The position numbers were made by a program, and so were the translations under genes. A stretch of 49,369 bases of DNA, taken from the NCBI GenBank assembly GCA_002432425.1, contig DJEL01000029.1:43355-92723 (forward strand). Reading direction: 5' to 3'. The stretch's first letter is position 1. Each line of letters opens with the position of its first letter. Below, piece after piece: positions 31,774 to 39,982 of the stretch. Origin of the DNA: Lachnospiraceae bacterium UBA5899 (GTDB lineage: Bacteria; Bacillota; Clostridia; Lachnospirales; Lachnospiraceae). Below the pieces are notes generated by a model. The model saw only the letters and a list, made by a program, of their open reading frames with translations, had not been told where the DNA came from and made no database searches.

Positions 31774-32562
31774 ATGGAAGGTTGTTTTTCGGCAAAAAAA
31801 AAAGACGGCAGTATCTATTACCGTGCTTCCATGACCTATAGGGCAAAGCATATCAGCCTGGGCAGCTTTTCCGTGCAGGAAAATGCCGCAGGCGCTTACA
31901 GAGAAGCCAAGCGCCTGCTGTCCGATGCCTCCCTCTCCCTTTCCGATTATGCGGAGGGGTGCTTTCTTTCGTTTGAAAAATGGGTGGTGCTTGTCAATTT
32001 CCGGGACAACGGTGTCTATTTTTCCACTCCCCTTTACGTGCGTCCCCGCTTCTTTTATTATTATCTTTCCAAAGACCTGGTGCTCAAATTCGATGTGGAT
32101 GACCTTTTTTACTATTCCTCCCACAAAATCATGAAACGGGGCGGGCATTATTTTGTTGCCGACTTCGGCATGCAGGTCAATATCTTAAACCGCTACGGCA
32201 TTAAAAACTATGCGGTGTCCGGACGAGACTACCGGTTTGAAAACGGGGATACCACCGATTTCCGCCGGGAAAACCTGGTTATTTTAAACCGCTATCACGG
32301 TGTTTCCTATGAAAAAGAAAAGGGGCTCTACCTTTCCAAAATCCATGTGCGCGGAAACTACGTCATCGGCCGCTATGCCACCATGGATGAGGCCGCCATC
32401 GCCTATAACAAAGCCGTGGATATCTTAAAAAAAGCAGGTTGTCCCAAGGCATTTGTGCCCAATTATGTAGAAAATATACCGGCAGGTATGTATGCCGAAA
32501 TCTATACACGCCTGCCGGTATCTTCCAAACTGTATGCAATTACTTTTTCCGCCAATCCGTAA
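31774..32562 (+). CDS. Protein with two AP2-like domains around a degenerate HNH-like core
   Basis: A 262-residue soluble protein. Residues 10-50 (SIYYRASMTYRAKHISLGSF, then AAGAYREAKRLL) look like an AP2 three-strand/helix unit. Residues 150-172 (GRDYRFENGDTTDFRRENL) match the end of an HNH nuclease fold, where the family has a His-Ile-Asn-Gly-Asn...RRxNL pattern, but the catalytic His residues are missing. Residues 173-232 (YHGVSYEKEKGLYLSKI, GRYATMDEAAIAYNKAV) are a clear AP2-like unit. It appears to be a homing-endonuclease relative that has lost the nuclease site. A DNA-binding regulatory role is inference. It has its own promoter and AAGGGAG. Confidence 0.75.
   Translation: MEGCFSAKKKDGSIYYRASMTYRAKHISLGSFSVQENAAGAYREAKRLLSDASLSLSDYAEGCFLSFEKWVVLVNFRDNGVYFSTPLYVRPRFFYYYLSKDLVLKFDVDDLFYYSSHKIMKRGGHYFVADFGMQVNILNRYGIKNYAVSGRDYRFENGDTTDFRRENLVILNRYHGVSYEKEKGLYLSKIHVRGNYVIGRYATMDEAAIAYNKAVDILKKAGCPKAFVPNYVENIPAGMYAEIYTRLPVSSKLYAITFSANP
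32475..32521 (-). other. Inverted repeat in the 3' end of the AP2-like gene
   Basis: ATACCGGCAGG (32475-32485) and CCTGCCGGTAT (32511-32521) are perfect 11-bp arms around 25 bases. On the minus strand the hairpin is followed by ATATTTTC, so it could act as a weak terminator for the GH25/rnf transcript. Confidence 0.45.
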
Positions 32563-32565
32563 GCT

Positions 32566-33657
32566 TTATTTTTCCGAGTAATCAATAAAACTGATGCTTA
32601 AGTCCGCATAACCCGCAATGCCGTCCACCACTGCCGTATCGCTGTACTGCCACATGGTAAACTCATACGGATAGTCCGGCAAATCCCCGGGCTGATCCAG
32701 CCACACATCATAGGCTGTCAGTCTTGACAAATCAATCTTTTTAATGAGCCATTCCTTGTTGCCGTACAGCATGGGCTGATAGCCCGCCGTGCTGATGGTG
32801 TCCAGAAACTTTTTGGTTAAATTTGTTTTCTCATCCCTTGTCAGGTCTTCAATGCGGGCGGTGTCGTTGTTGACCAACTCCATATCAAACACGATGGGAT
32901 AGGAAATCTCGTAGTCCCCGATATTATCAAGCACCAGCGCCGCTTCCTCCAGCACCTCTTCTTCCGTAATTGCCTGGGAAGAAAAATACAGACCAATCTT
33001 TAAGCCGGCATCCGTTGCCCGCTTCATGTTGTCTTCAAAGTACTCATCCATCATAAGCTGTCCGGTGCCGTAGCCTCTGACGCCCACGCGAATCATGACA
33101 AAATCAATCCCCGCTTTGCGCAGCTTCACAAAATCCACGTAGTCCTGATACTTGGAAACGGCTGCTCCCACGTAGGAAACCTGTCTGCCGTCCACATAGT
33201 ATTTCATTAAATCGGACTGGCACACCAGCTTGGTGTAATCGTACTCCTGCTTGGGAAGGTAGGGACTGATAAGCACCCATTCTTCCTTGCCGTCCTTGTC
33301 CGTCACAAGCGTATGCCTGCCGTCCGTAGCCGGGTCACTGGTCTTTACCGGCTCCGTTTCCGGTTCGCTTTCCTTTGCTTCTTCCGTTTCCTCCGGATAC
33401 ATATCCCAAAAATCCAAATCGTCCGGTGTCAGGGTGCCGGTCTGCGTCACGGAATAGTCCGCGGGCAAATCGTCCGCCACCGGCTTCTGCTCCTGCGTAT
33501 TCGGCAGTGTCACCGCATTCCTGCGATTGTTTGTATTTAAAATCACAATCAGGATAAAGATACCCACCACGAAAATAACGGCTCCGGCAAGCATTCCCTT
33601 CATTCCCGGGCTCCATTTATCCTGTTCGTACTCATCGGGAAGCTTCATACCTGCCAC
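32566..33657 (-). CDS. Membrane-anchored GH25-like (lysozyme family) protein, altered first Asp
   Basis: The 363-residue product (GTG start; an ATG three codons in is an alternative) has a membrane span at about 25-45. A Thr/Pro/Glu-rich linker and a GH25 barrel (about 155-360) with AAVSKYQDYVDFVKL, GIDFVMIRVGVRGYGTG, YPIVFDMELV and MLYGNKEWL follow. The DxE pair is kept (FDMEL), but the N-terminal Asp of the usual (G)xDVSxxQ motif is Ala here, so activity may be lost or altered. It follows rnfB by only 18 bases and may share the rnf transcript. It converges with the AP2-like gene, 3 bases apart. Confidence 0.85.
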   Translation of the reverse strand: MAGMKLPDEYEQDKWSPGMKGMLAGAVIFVVGIFILIVILNTNNRRNAVTLPNTQEQKPVADDLPADYSVTQTGTLTPDDLDFWDMYPEETEEAKESEPETEPVKTSDPATDGRHTLVTDKDGKEEWVLISPYLPKQEYDYTKLVCQSDLMKYYVDGRQVSYVGAAVSKYQDYVDFVKLRKAGIDFVMIRVGVRGYGTGQLMMDEYFEDNMKRATDAGLKIGLYFSSQAITEEEVLEEAALVLDNIGDYEISYPIVFDMELVNNDTARIEDLTRDEKTNLTKKFLDTISTAGYQPMLYGNKEWLIKKIDLSRLTAYDVWLDQPGDLPDYPYEFTMWQYSDTAVVDGIAGYADLSISFIDYSEK

Positions 33658-33675
33658 CGCACCTTTCCTGTTTTC

Positions 33676-34467
33676 CTATACTATCACATGTCTCGGGCAC
33701 TTCTCCGCGCAGACGCCGCAACCCGTACACTTCTCCTGGTCGATAACGGCATGGAAATCCACTACCTTGACCGCTTCGTTGGGACAGTTTCTCACGCAGA
33801 TGCCGCAGCCGATACAGCCCACTTTGCAGGCTTTCATGGTAACCGGTCCTTTATCTTTGGAGGAACATGCCACAATATGCTTTGCTTCGTAGGGCTCTAA
33901 GGAAATCAGATGCTTGGGACATACCGCAATACATTTGCCGCACGCCTTGCAGGCTTCCTTATCCACCACCGCAATGCCGTTTTCAATGTGAATGGCACCG
34001 AAGGGACATTCCTTCATACAGGTGCCGAAGCCCAGACAGCCGCTGTTGCAGGACTTGGGTCCGCCGTTGGGTACAAAGCTCAACATACGGCAGTCCTCTA
34101 TGCCCGTATATTCGTAATCCGGGTGGGTCTTTTCACAGTCACCCATGCAGTGCACATAAGCAGCCATCCGTACGGTCTTTTTGCTTTCCACGCCCATGAT
34201 TTTGGCGATTTCCTCGCCCACCGGCTCCCCGCCTACGGGACAGGCATTGACCGGCGCCTCGCCTTTTGCAATGGCTGCCGCCAGACCTGCGCAGCCCGGG
34301 AAACCGCAGCCGCCGCAGTTGTTGCCCGGCAGTGCGTTTAAGACCGCTTCTTCTTTTTCATTGACCTGCACCTTAAAGAAAATTCCTGCTATTCCCAGGA
34401 AAATACCGACAATTATGCCAACGCCGCCAATCAGTACGGCAGCACCTATAATACCCGTTGCACTCAT
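33676..34467 (-). CDS. rnfB: Rnf complex subunit B (iron-sulfur electron entry)
   Basis: A 263-residue protein with an N-terminal membrane anchor (about 5-28), an Fe-S domain with CGGCGFPGCAG (about 52-62) and CP, and two bacterial ferredoxin-type 2[4Fe-4S] regions. The latter are seen in CNSGCLGFGTCMKECP, CKACGKCIAVCP, CKVGCIGCGICVRNCP and CTGCGVCAEKCP. It takes electrons from reduced ferredoxin and passes them into the membrane complex. The number of clusters fits Clostridial RnfB. It is last in the rnfCDGEAB order, 12 bases after rnfA. Confidence 0.95.
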   Translation of the reverse strand: MSATGIIGAAVLIGGVGIIVGIFLGIAGIFFKVQVNEKEEAVLNALPGNNCGGCGFPGCAGLAAAIAKGEAPVNACPVGGEPVGEEIAKIMGVESKKTVRMAAYVHCMGDCEKTHPDYEYTGIEDCRMLSFVPNGGPKSCNSGCLGFGTCMKECPFGAIHIENGIAVVDKEACKACGKCIAVCPKHLISLEPYEAKHIVACSSKDKGPVTMKACKVGCIGCGICVRNCPNEAVKVVDFHAVIDQEKCTGCGVCAEKCPRHVIV

Positions 34468-34479
34468 CGCCCATCCTCC

Positions 34480-35064
34480 TTATAACAGTCCGGAAAATCC
34501 GCAGAATGCAATCGCCATCAGTCCTGCCGTCAGCAGTACATGGGGCATGCCCTGAAAAGATTCCGGTACATCGTTGTATGCCATTTTTTCCCTGAGCCCG
34601 GCTAAAATCACAATGGCAATCAGAAAACCGAACGCCGTTGCGAAGCCGTTGACCGTGCCGGCTAAAATGCCGTATTCTTTCTGCACATTGGTGATTGCCA
34701 CACCCAAAACCGCACAGTTGGTGGTGATTAACGGCAGGTAAACACCCAGTGCCTTGTATAAGGACTTCATATATTTCTTTAAGAACATTTCCACGAACTG
34801 TACCAGTGCTGCAATGACCAGAATAAAGACGATTGTCTGCAGGTACTCTAAGTGGAACGGTACCAGAAGGAACTTATAAATCACACCGGCAATGGCGCTG
34901 GATAAGGTGATAACGAAAATCAGCGCCGCTCCCATGCCTGCCGCCGTGTTGGTCTTCTTGGATACGCCGAGGAACGGGCAGAGTCCCAAAAACTGGCTCA
35001 GTACCACGTTGCTGACCAGAGAAGAGCTGATTAAAATAATGAGTAAATTTCTAACGGTTTCCAT
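34480..35064 (-). CDS. rnfA: Rnf complex subunit A
   Basis: A 194-residue integral membrane protein with about six spans, homologous to NqrE. It shows SNVVLSQFLGLCPFLGVS near the N-terminus (about 18-35) and LITTNCAVLGVAI (about 112-124), each with the conserved Cys that ligates the intramembrane Fe-S centre shared with RnfE. Its ATG overlaps the rnfE stop (TAATG). GGAGGAGC serves as SD inside the rnfE tail. Confidence 0.95.
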   Translation of the reverse strand: METVRNLLIILISSSLVSNVVLSQFLGLCPFLGVSKKTNTAAGMGAALIFVITLSSAIAGVIYKFLLVPFHLEYLQTIVFILVIAALVQFVEMFLKKYMKSLYKALGVYLPLITTNCAVLGVAITNVQKEYGILAGTVNGFATAFGFLIAIVILAGLREKMAYNDVPESFQGMPHVLLTAGLMAIAFCGFSGLL

Positions 35065-35759
35065 TACTGCTCCTCCTTTTCCGCACAGTCTCCAACGGAG
35101 CAGTTCATGCAGTCATGACCGCAGCCGGAGCCGATTTTGCTGACATCTTTTCCTTTCGCCGCCAGCTTCTTTTTCACATAGTTCTGCAGGGCAACCAGCG
35201 CTGCCAGTACAAAGAAAGCGCCCGGTGCCATGACAAAGATGCCGATGGGAGTATATGCCTTCGGCATAACGGCAAAACCGAAGAGCTTGCCTTCGCCTAG
35301 GATTTCTCTGACCGCGCCGATACAGGTCAGTGCCACGGAAAATCCCAGTCCCATGCCGATGCCGTCAAACAGGGAGGCAATGGGCTTATGGGTATAAGCA
35401 TAGGCTTCCGCTCTGCCTAAGATAATACAGTTTACGACGATTAACGGGATATACACGCCGAGCGCCTCGTTTAAGGAAGGCAGATACGCTTCCAGTAAAA
35501 GCTGCACCACCGTTACAAAAGAGGCAATGACGACGATAAACGCCGGAATACGCACACTGTTCGGGATGATTTTCCGAAGCAGGGAAATCATCAGGTTGCT
35601 CAGTGCCAGCACCACTGCCGTAGTAAGACCCATGCCCAGACCGTTCATGGCAGAGGTGGTAACCGCCAGTGTGGGGCACATGCCGAGTAAGAGGACAAAT
35701 GTGGGGTTTTCCTTCACAATGCCGTTATAAAGACGTTCTACTGCACTGTTTTCTTTCAT
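35064..35759 (-). CDS. rnfE: Rnf complex subunit E with Cys-rich C-terminal tail
   Basis: A 231-residue membrane protein paralogous to RnfA (NqrD group). LLLGMCPTLAVTTSAMNG (about 19-36) and PLIVVNCIILGRAEAYA (about 105-120) carry the conserved Cys residues. After the last span and a basic helix the protein ends in a short tail with four Cys (CGHDCMNCSVGDC), spaced as CX3CX2CX4C, which could hold an extra metal or Fe-S centre (inference). It overlaps the rnfG stop by 4 bases and rnfA by one. Confidence 0.93.
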   Translation of the reverse strand: MKENSAVERLYNGIVKENPTFVLLLGMCPTLAVTTSAMNGLGMGLTTAVVLALSNLMISLLRKIIPNSVRIPAFIVVIASFVTVVQLLLEAYLPSLNEALGVYIPLIVVNCIILGRAEAYAYTHKPIASLFDGIGMGLGFSVALTCIGAVREILGEGKLFGFAVMPKAYTPIGIFVMAPGAFFVLAALVALQNYVKKKLAAKGKDVSKIGSGCGHDCMNCSVGDCAEKEEQ

Positions 35760-36397
35760 TTTGCTGCCTCCTCTCCCGCAAATACGCTGTTATATAAGTC
35801 CACGCCGGTATTGACGATATTGGTCACTGCCTTTGTGGTAATGGTTGCTCCGCTGATGGCATCGATTTCGTTGTCCGCCACGGCTCCGCTCTTGGTGTAG
35901 ACAAAGCTCTGGGCTTTCTTTCCCGCAAACTGGGGAATCAGCACCTCTTCCGCTTTCATACCGAGTCCTGCGGTTTCGGAAATGCTTAAAATGGAAACGC
36001 CGCCAAGGGTGCCGTCCGTAAGGATGCCGGTCATCAGTTCGATGTTGCCGCCGTAGCCTTCGGAGCTTGTAAGCAGGAATACATAACCGATGGTTTCACC
36101 CGCCGCATTTTTGGCTTCAAAGTAACTGTCGTCCACCTTTACACCGTTTTCCGCAGCTCTTTCCACCACCTGCAAAAAGGCTTCGGAGCTGCCTGCCGCA
36201 AAGGATTTCTCCGTAAAGGAGTCCGCCGATGCCACAACCTCCCTGCAGGAATTCTGCACTTTCAGCTCTTCCTGTCTGGCAATGGGCTCTTTTGTCAATT
36301 CGTTTACGAAACCGAGCATCAGTCCCACTATCAGGGTAATGGCAAAAAGGATACTGGCGTCCTTCCACATTTTTTTCATGTCCTGGCTATTTTTCAT
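35756..36397 (-). CDS. rnfG: Rnf complex subunit G (covalent FMN)
   Basis: The ATG at 36397 is used because GGAGGCGG precedes it at normal spacing; an upstream Met in frame lies inside rnfD. The 213-residue product has an N-terminal span (about 13-31) and an FMN-binding domain with the attachment motif SGATITT (about residue 187), where the Thr carries covalent FMN. It relays electrons between RnfD/E/A and RnfC. It overlaps the 3' end of rnfD by 11 bases. Confidence 0.93.
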   Translation of the reverse strand: MKNSQDMKKMWKDASILFAITLIVGLMLGFVNELTKEPIARQEELKVQNSCREVVASADSFTEKSFAAGSSEAFLQVVERAAENGVKVDDSYFEAKNAAGETIGYVFLLTSSEGYGGNIELMTGILTDGTLGGVSILSISETAGLGMKAEEVLIPQFAGKKAQSFVYTKSGAVADNEIDAISGATITTKAVTNIVNTGVDLYNSVFAGEEAAK

Positions 36398-37322
36398 GAT
36401 GACCGCCTCCTTTTCCAAAGGCTTTCGGAACCGTCACCTTTTCAAGCAGGGGAACTATCAGGTTGCCGATGATAATCGCATAGGAAACACCTTCCGCAGA
36501 TTTGCCGTATACACGGAAAATACCGGTCAGGATACCTAAGAAAATACCGTACAGGTACTGCCCTTTTCTGGTTATGGGGCGTGTCACGTAGTCCGTTGCC
36601 ATAAAGAAAGCGCCGAGCATCAGACCGCCGCCGGCTACCTGTGCCGTCACGTATGCCGGGTCAAAGCCGTGTCCGCCAAACAAACAGATAAACAGGGCAA
36701 AGGTGGCTATGTACATGCCGGGAATACGCAGGTCAATGAGTCCCAAAGCAATTAACAGGCATGCGCCGATGGCAATGGCAATCACGGAGGTTTCTCCGAT
36801 GGTACCGCCCGTGCGTCCGATAATCATGGGAAGGAGCTTTACTTCCTCTCCCATTTTAAGGGCTGACAGAGGGGTTGCGCCGCTGTAGGCATCGCAGACA
36901 AAATTCGTCATGAGAGCCGGGAAGGAAATTAACAGAAAACATCTGCCGCCCAGCGCCGGGTTCATGAAATTCTGTCCCAGTCCGCCGAATAAGCACTTTA
37001 CCACTAAAATAGAAAAGACACTGCCTAAGGCTGCCGTCCATAAGGGAATGGTAACCGGCAGGTTTAAGGCAAGCAGAAGTCCCGTTACCACTGCCGACAA
37101 GTCTCCGATGGTCTGTTTCTTTTTATAGAGTCCGAATAAAAATTCCGTCAGAACCGCCGATGCCACACAGGTAAGAACGACCCAGAGCGCCCGGAGTCCG
37201 AAATTATAAATGCCAAAGCCCGTAGCAGGCAGGAGAGCTATTACCACTGCAAACATGATGCTCGCCGTATTGACCTTGCTCCGCACATGGGGATTGGATG
37301 ATACTTTCAACAAATCAGCCAT
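36387..37322 (-). CDS. rnfD: Rnf complex subunit D (covalent FMN, ion pathway)
   Basis: A 311-residue membrane protein, NqrB-like, with about nine to ten spans. The FMN attachment motif appears as YSGATPLSAL (about residue 148). PHVRSKVNTASIMFAVVIAL lies at the N-terminus, with FMNPALGGRCFLL near 117-130. It is thought to couple electron flow to Na+ or H+ transport. Strong GGAGGAG upstream; 11 bases after rnfC. Confidence 0.94.
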   Translation of the reverse strand: MADLLKVSSNPHVRSKVNTASIMFAVVIALLPATGFGIYNFGLRALWVVLTCVASAVLTEFLFGLYKKKQTIGDLSAVVTGLLLALNLPVTIPLWTAALGSVFSILVVKCLFGGLGQNFMNPALGGRCFLLISFPALMTNFVCDAYSGATPLSALKMGEEVKLLPMIIGRTGGTIGETSVIAIAIGACLLIALGLIDLRIPGMYIATFALFICLFGGHGFDPAYVTAQVAGGGLMLGAFFMATDYVTRPITRKGQYLYGIFLGILTGIFRVYGKSAEGVSYAIIIGNLIVPLLEKVTVPKAFGKGGGHHEK

Positions 37323-37333
37323 GATTTCTCCTC

Positions 37334-38650
37334 CTATTTCTTCTTTTTGGCAAGCTGCATCTTGCGCATGGATTTAATGGTCTGGGTCAGGGGCTGTTTT
37401 GCCGGGCAGATATAACTGCAGCAGCCACACTCACAGCACTCCATGCCATTTAGTTTGAGGAAGGTTTCTTCATCGCCGTGAACAGCCGCCTGCATCAGCT
37501 TGGCAGGCATAACCCTTCCGGGGCATACTTCCACACAGCGTCCGCAACGGATGCACGCCGTAGGCTCCATCTCTGAGACATCATCGGAAGAAAGTGCTAA
37601 AAGCGCCGAAGCCGTCTTGGTAGTGGGAAGGTCTAATTCAAACACCCCGAAGCCCATCATGGGACCTCCGGAAATGATTTTTGCCGGCTTTACGCGGAAA
37701 CCGCCCGCTTCTTCGATGAGTTCATGGTAATTGGTGCCGATGCGCACCTTAAAATTGCAGGGATGTTTGATGGCATCGCCGGTCACGGTCACGATACGCT
37801 CCATCAGGGGGCGTCCTTCGTGCACCGCCGTGTGAATTGCCACCACGGTATCCACGTTGTTTACCACACAGCCGGCATCCGCAGGCAGCATGGAGGAATT
37901 AATCTCCCTGCCGGTCACCGCGTAGATAATCTGTCGCTCCGCACCCTGCGGGTATTTGGTTTTTAAGGCTTTTACGCTGATGCGGCTTTCGTCCTTTGTA
38001 AGCTTCCTTAAAAGGGCGATACAGTCCTTTTTGTTGTCCTCCACCGCAAAAATGCCCTGTGCTTTTGGGAATAGGCTTAAGGAAACCTTTAAGCCGTCAA
38101 TCAGCTTTTGGGGCTCCTCTATCATCCTGCGGTAGTCGGAAGTCAGATACGGCTCACACTCCGCACAGTTTACAATCACGTAGTCAATTTTGTCCGGCTC
38201 TTTCGGGGAAAGCTTGATAAATGTAGGGAAGCCCGCGCCGCCCATGCCGACAATGCCCGCTTCCTTGATACGGTCAATAATTTCCTCTCTGGATGCCTTT
38301 TTTACATCCAGCGGCTCCCAGGCTTCGGTTTCCTCATACAGCTCGTCGTTTTCCACCACGATGCTCATGACTTCCTCTCCCGTCACCACTCTCCTCGGTT
38401 CAATCGCCTTTACCGTGCCGGAAACGGTTGCGTACACCGGGGCGCTGACAAATGCTCCCGCCTCCGCAATTTTCTGACCGGCAAGCACCCTGTCGCCTTT
38501 CTTCACAATAGGTTTGGCAGGTGCTCCGATATGCTGCTGCATAGGATAAACCAGATCTCCCTTGGGAAGCACGTCCCGAATCGGCTTGTCCTTTGTCAGC
38601 TCCTTGCCATCGTACGGGTGTATGCCCCCCTTAAATGTCAATGTTGCCAT
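37334..38650 (-). CDS. rnfC: Rnf complex subunit C (NADH-binding)
   Basis: The start at 38650 (MATLTFKGGIHPYDGKEL) follows GGGAGGAAAAAGG and gives 438 residues; a frame extension of 17 codons upstream covers the promoter. The RnfC N-terminal domain, a NADH/FMN-binding Rossmann-like domain (GIVGMGGAGFPTFIKL, about 130-145; NCAECEPYLTSDYR, about 160-172), a SLBB part and two 4Fe-4S motifs (CIRCGRCVEVCP and CCECGCCSYICP) are all present. It is the site of NAD+ reduction and the first gene of the operon. Confidence 0.95.
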   Translation of the reverse strand: MATLTFKGGIHPYDGKELTKDKPIRDVLPKGDLVYPMQQHIGAPAKPIVKKGDRVLAGQKIAEAGAFVSAPVYATVSGTVKAIEPRRVVTGEEVMSIVVENDELYEETEAWEPLDVKKASREEIIDRIKEAGIVGMGGAGFPTFIKLSPKEPDKIDYVIVNCAECEPYLTSDYRRMIEEPQKLIDGLKVSLSLFPKAQGIFAVEDNKKDCIALLRKLTKDESRISVKALKTKYPQGAERQIIYAVTGREINSSMLPADAGCVVNNVDTVVAIHTAVHEGRPLMERIVTVTGDAIKHPCNFKVRIGTNYHELIEEAGGFRVKPAKIISGGPMMGFGVFELDLPTTKTASALLALSSDDVSEMEPTACIRCGRCVEVCPGRVMPAKLMQAAVHGDEETFLKLNGMECCECGCCSYICPAKQPLTQTIKSMRKMQLAKKKK

Positions 38651-38681
38651 CCTTTTTCCTCCCATTTTCCTTCTCAAAAAA

Positions 38682-38700
38682 TGTATACTCTTACTATACA
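38682..38700. promoter_or_regulatory. Inverted repeat in the rnfC/yprB divergent promoter region
   Basis: TGTATA (38682-38687) and TATACA (38695-38700) are perfect inverted arms 7 bases apart, 31 bases upstream of the rnfC start. They overlap the likely rnfC -10 (TATACA on the minus strand, with TTGCCA 19 bases upstream). They could be an operator, or simply two -10-like boxes. Confidence 0.4.
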
Positions 38701-38739
38701 CTTTTTTGGCAAAAAAAACTACTTAAAAAGCGAAAAATG

Positions 38740-38748
38740 TGATACAAT
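38740..38748 (+). promoter_or_regulatory. Extended -10 promoter of the YprB-like gene
   Basis: TGA directly followed by TACAAT (38743-38748), with a poor -35 (TACTTA at 38720-38725, 17-base spacer). It lies 30 bases before the start codon, with AAAAAGGAG as ribosome-binding site. Confidence 0.55.
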
Positions 38749-38778
38749 GTTGGAAAGTAAAAGAAAAAGGAGTTACTT

Positions 38779-39882
38779 ATGTTTACAGCGGATTACATAT
38801 TGGATTCTTTCACTCCGGGCTATCCTCTGGAGCGGATTGCACCCGTTGATGATATTTTGTTTTTAGATATAGAAACCACAGGCTTTACGGCAAAAAGTTC
38901 CAATCTTTACCTGATTGGCTGCGCCTGCTATGAAAACAATAAATTTCATGTACACCAGTGGATGGCGGAAAAATACGACGAAGAAGCCGCCGTGCTGGAA
39001 GCCTTTTTTACCTTTGCGGCTTCTTACCACTACTTAATCCACTACAACGGCAATGCATTTGATATTCCCTATCTGCAACAGAAAGCCGCGTCCTTAAGTC
39101 TGCCGTACCACTTTGAAGGTTTTGACGGACTGGACATCTACAAAAGGATTGCTCCCTACAAGCATTTCTTAAAGCTTTCCAACTGCAAGCAGAAAACCAT
39201 CGAGGCTTTCCTCGGCATCGGCCGGGATGATAAATACACCGGCGGTGAGTTAATCAGCATCTACCACGACTATGTAAAGGAGCCCATCGAGGATTTCCGG
39301 GATTTGCTTCTTTTACACAACAAGGAAGATGTCATCGGCATGCTGAAGGTACTGCCCATTTTAGCTTACCACGACCTCTTTAACGGCGAAGTGACCGCGA
39401 AAAAGGTACAGGCCAACTACTACACTGACTATTCCGGCAACCGCAGACAAGAGCTTCTGATGACGCTCTCGCTCCCCACTCCCCTTCCCGTTCCGGTTTC
39501 CCTTTCCGCCGGCAACTGCTATTTCAAGGGGGAAGACGGCACCGCAACCTTAAAAGTGCCTCTTATCGAGGAAGAACTGAAATACTTCTACGCCAACTAC
39601 AAGGACTATTACTATCTGCCCGAGGAGGATGTGGCTCTGCACAAATCTGTTGCGGATTTTGTGGATAAGGAATTCCGTGTACAGGCTACCGCAGCTACCT
39701 GCTATACCCGTAAATATTCCTTATATTTGCAGCAGTGGGACGTCATATTCGAGCCGTTCTTCAAAAGAGAATACAAGAGCAAGGAACTGTTCTTTGAACT
39801 GACCGACGAAATCAAGAAAGACCGGAAGGCATTCACCACCTATGCCCGCCATGTGCTGGATATGATGAGTTCCGTTTACTGA
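38779..39882 (+). CDS. YprB-like ribonuclease H-fold 3'-5' exonuclease
   Basis: A 367-residue protein with a DEDD-type exonuclease domain at about 25-205. Visible motifs are ILFLDIETTGF (Asp-x-Glu, about 27-37), LIHYNGNAFDIPYL (about 86-99) and LLHNKEDVIGML (about 177-188), which keep the acidic metal ligands. The C-terminal part (about 205-367) is helical and has no recognised motif. The family acts on nucleic acid, but the biological role is unclear. It is divergent from rnfC and converges with cheR at a shared terminator. Confidence 0.88.
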   Translation: MFTADYILDSFTPGYPLERIAPVDDILFLDIETTGFTAKSSNLYLIGCACYENNKFHVHQWMAEKYDEEAAVLEAFFTFAASYHYLIHYNGNAFDIPYLQQKAASLSLPYHFEGFDGLDIYKRIAPYKHFLKLSNCKQKTIEAFLGIGRDDKYTGGELISIYHDYVKEPIEDFRDLLLLHNKEDVIGMLKVLPILAYHDLFNGEVTAKKVQANYYTDYSGNRRQELLMTLSLPTPLPVPVSLSAGNCYFKGEDGTATLKVPLIEEELKYFYANYKDYYYLPEEDVALHKSVADFVDKEFRVQATAATCYTRKYSLYLQQWDVIFEPFFKREYKSKELFFELTDEIKKDRKAFTTYARHVLDMMSSVY

Positions 39883-39936
39883 TTTTTATGAAATTCCTTT
39901 CCGGGTTCGGTTTATACATTTCAGAAATTTTCGTAT

Positions 39937-39969
39937 AAAAAAATCCAAGCCGTCATGGCTTGGATTTTT
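39937..39969. terminator. Bidirectional terminator between yprB-like gene and cheR
   Basis: AAAAATCCAAGCC (39939-39951) pairs perfectly with GGCTTGGATTTTT (39957-39969) around a 5-base loop. A/T runs on both sides suit the plus-strand and minus-strand genes that converge here. Confidence 0.88.
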
Positions 39970-39982
39970 ATGTTATGTTCGT

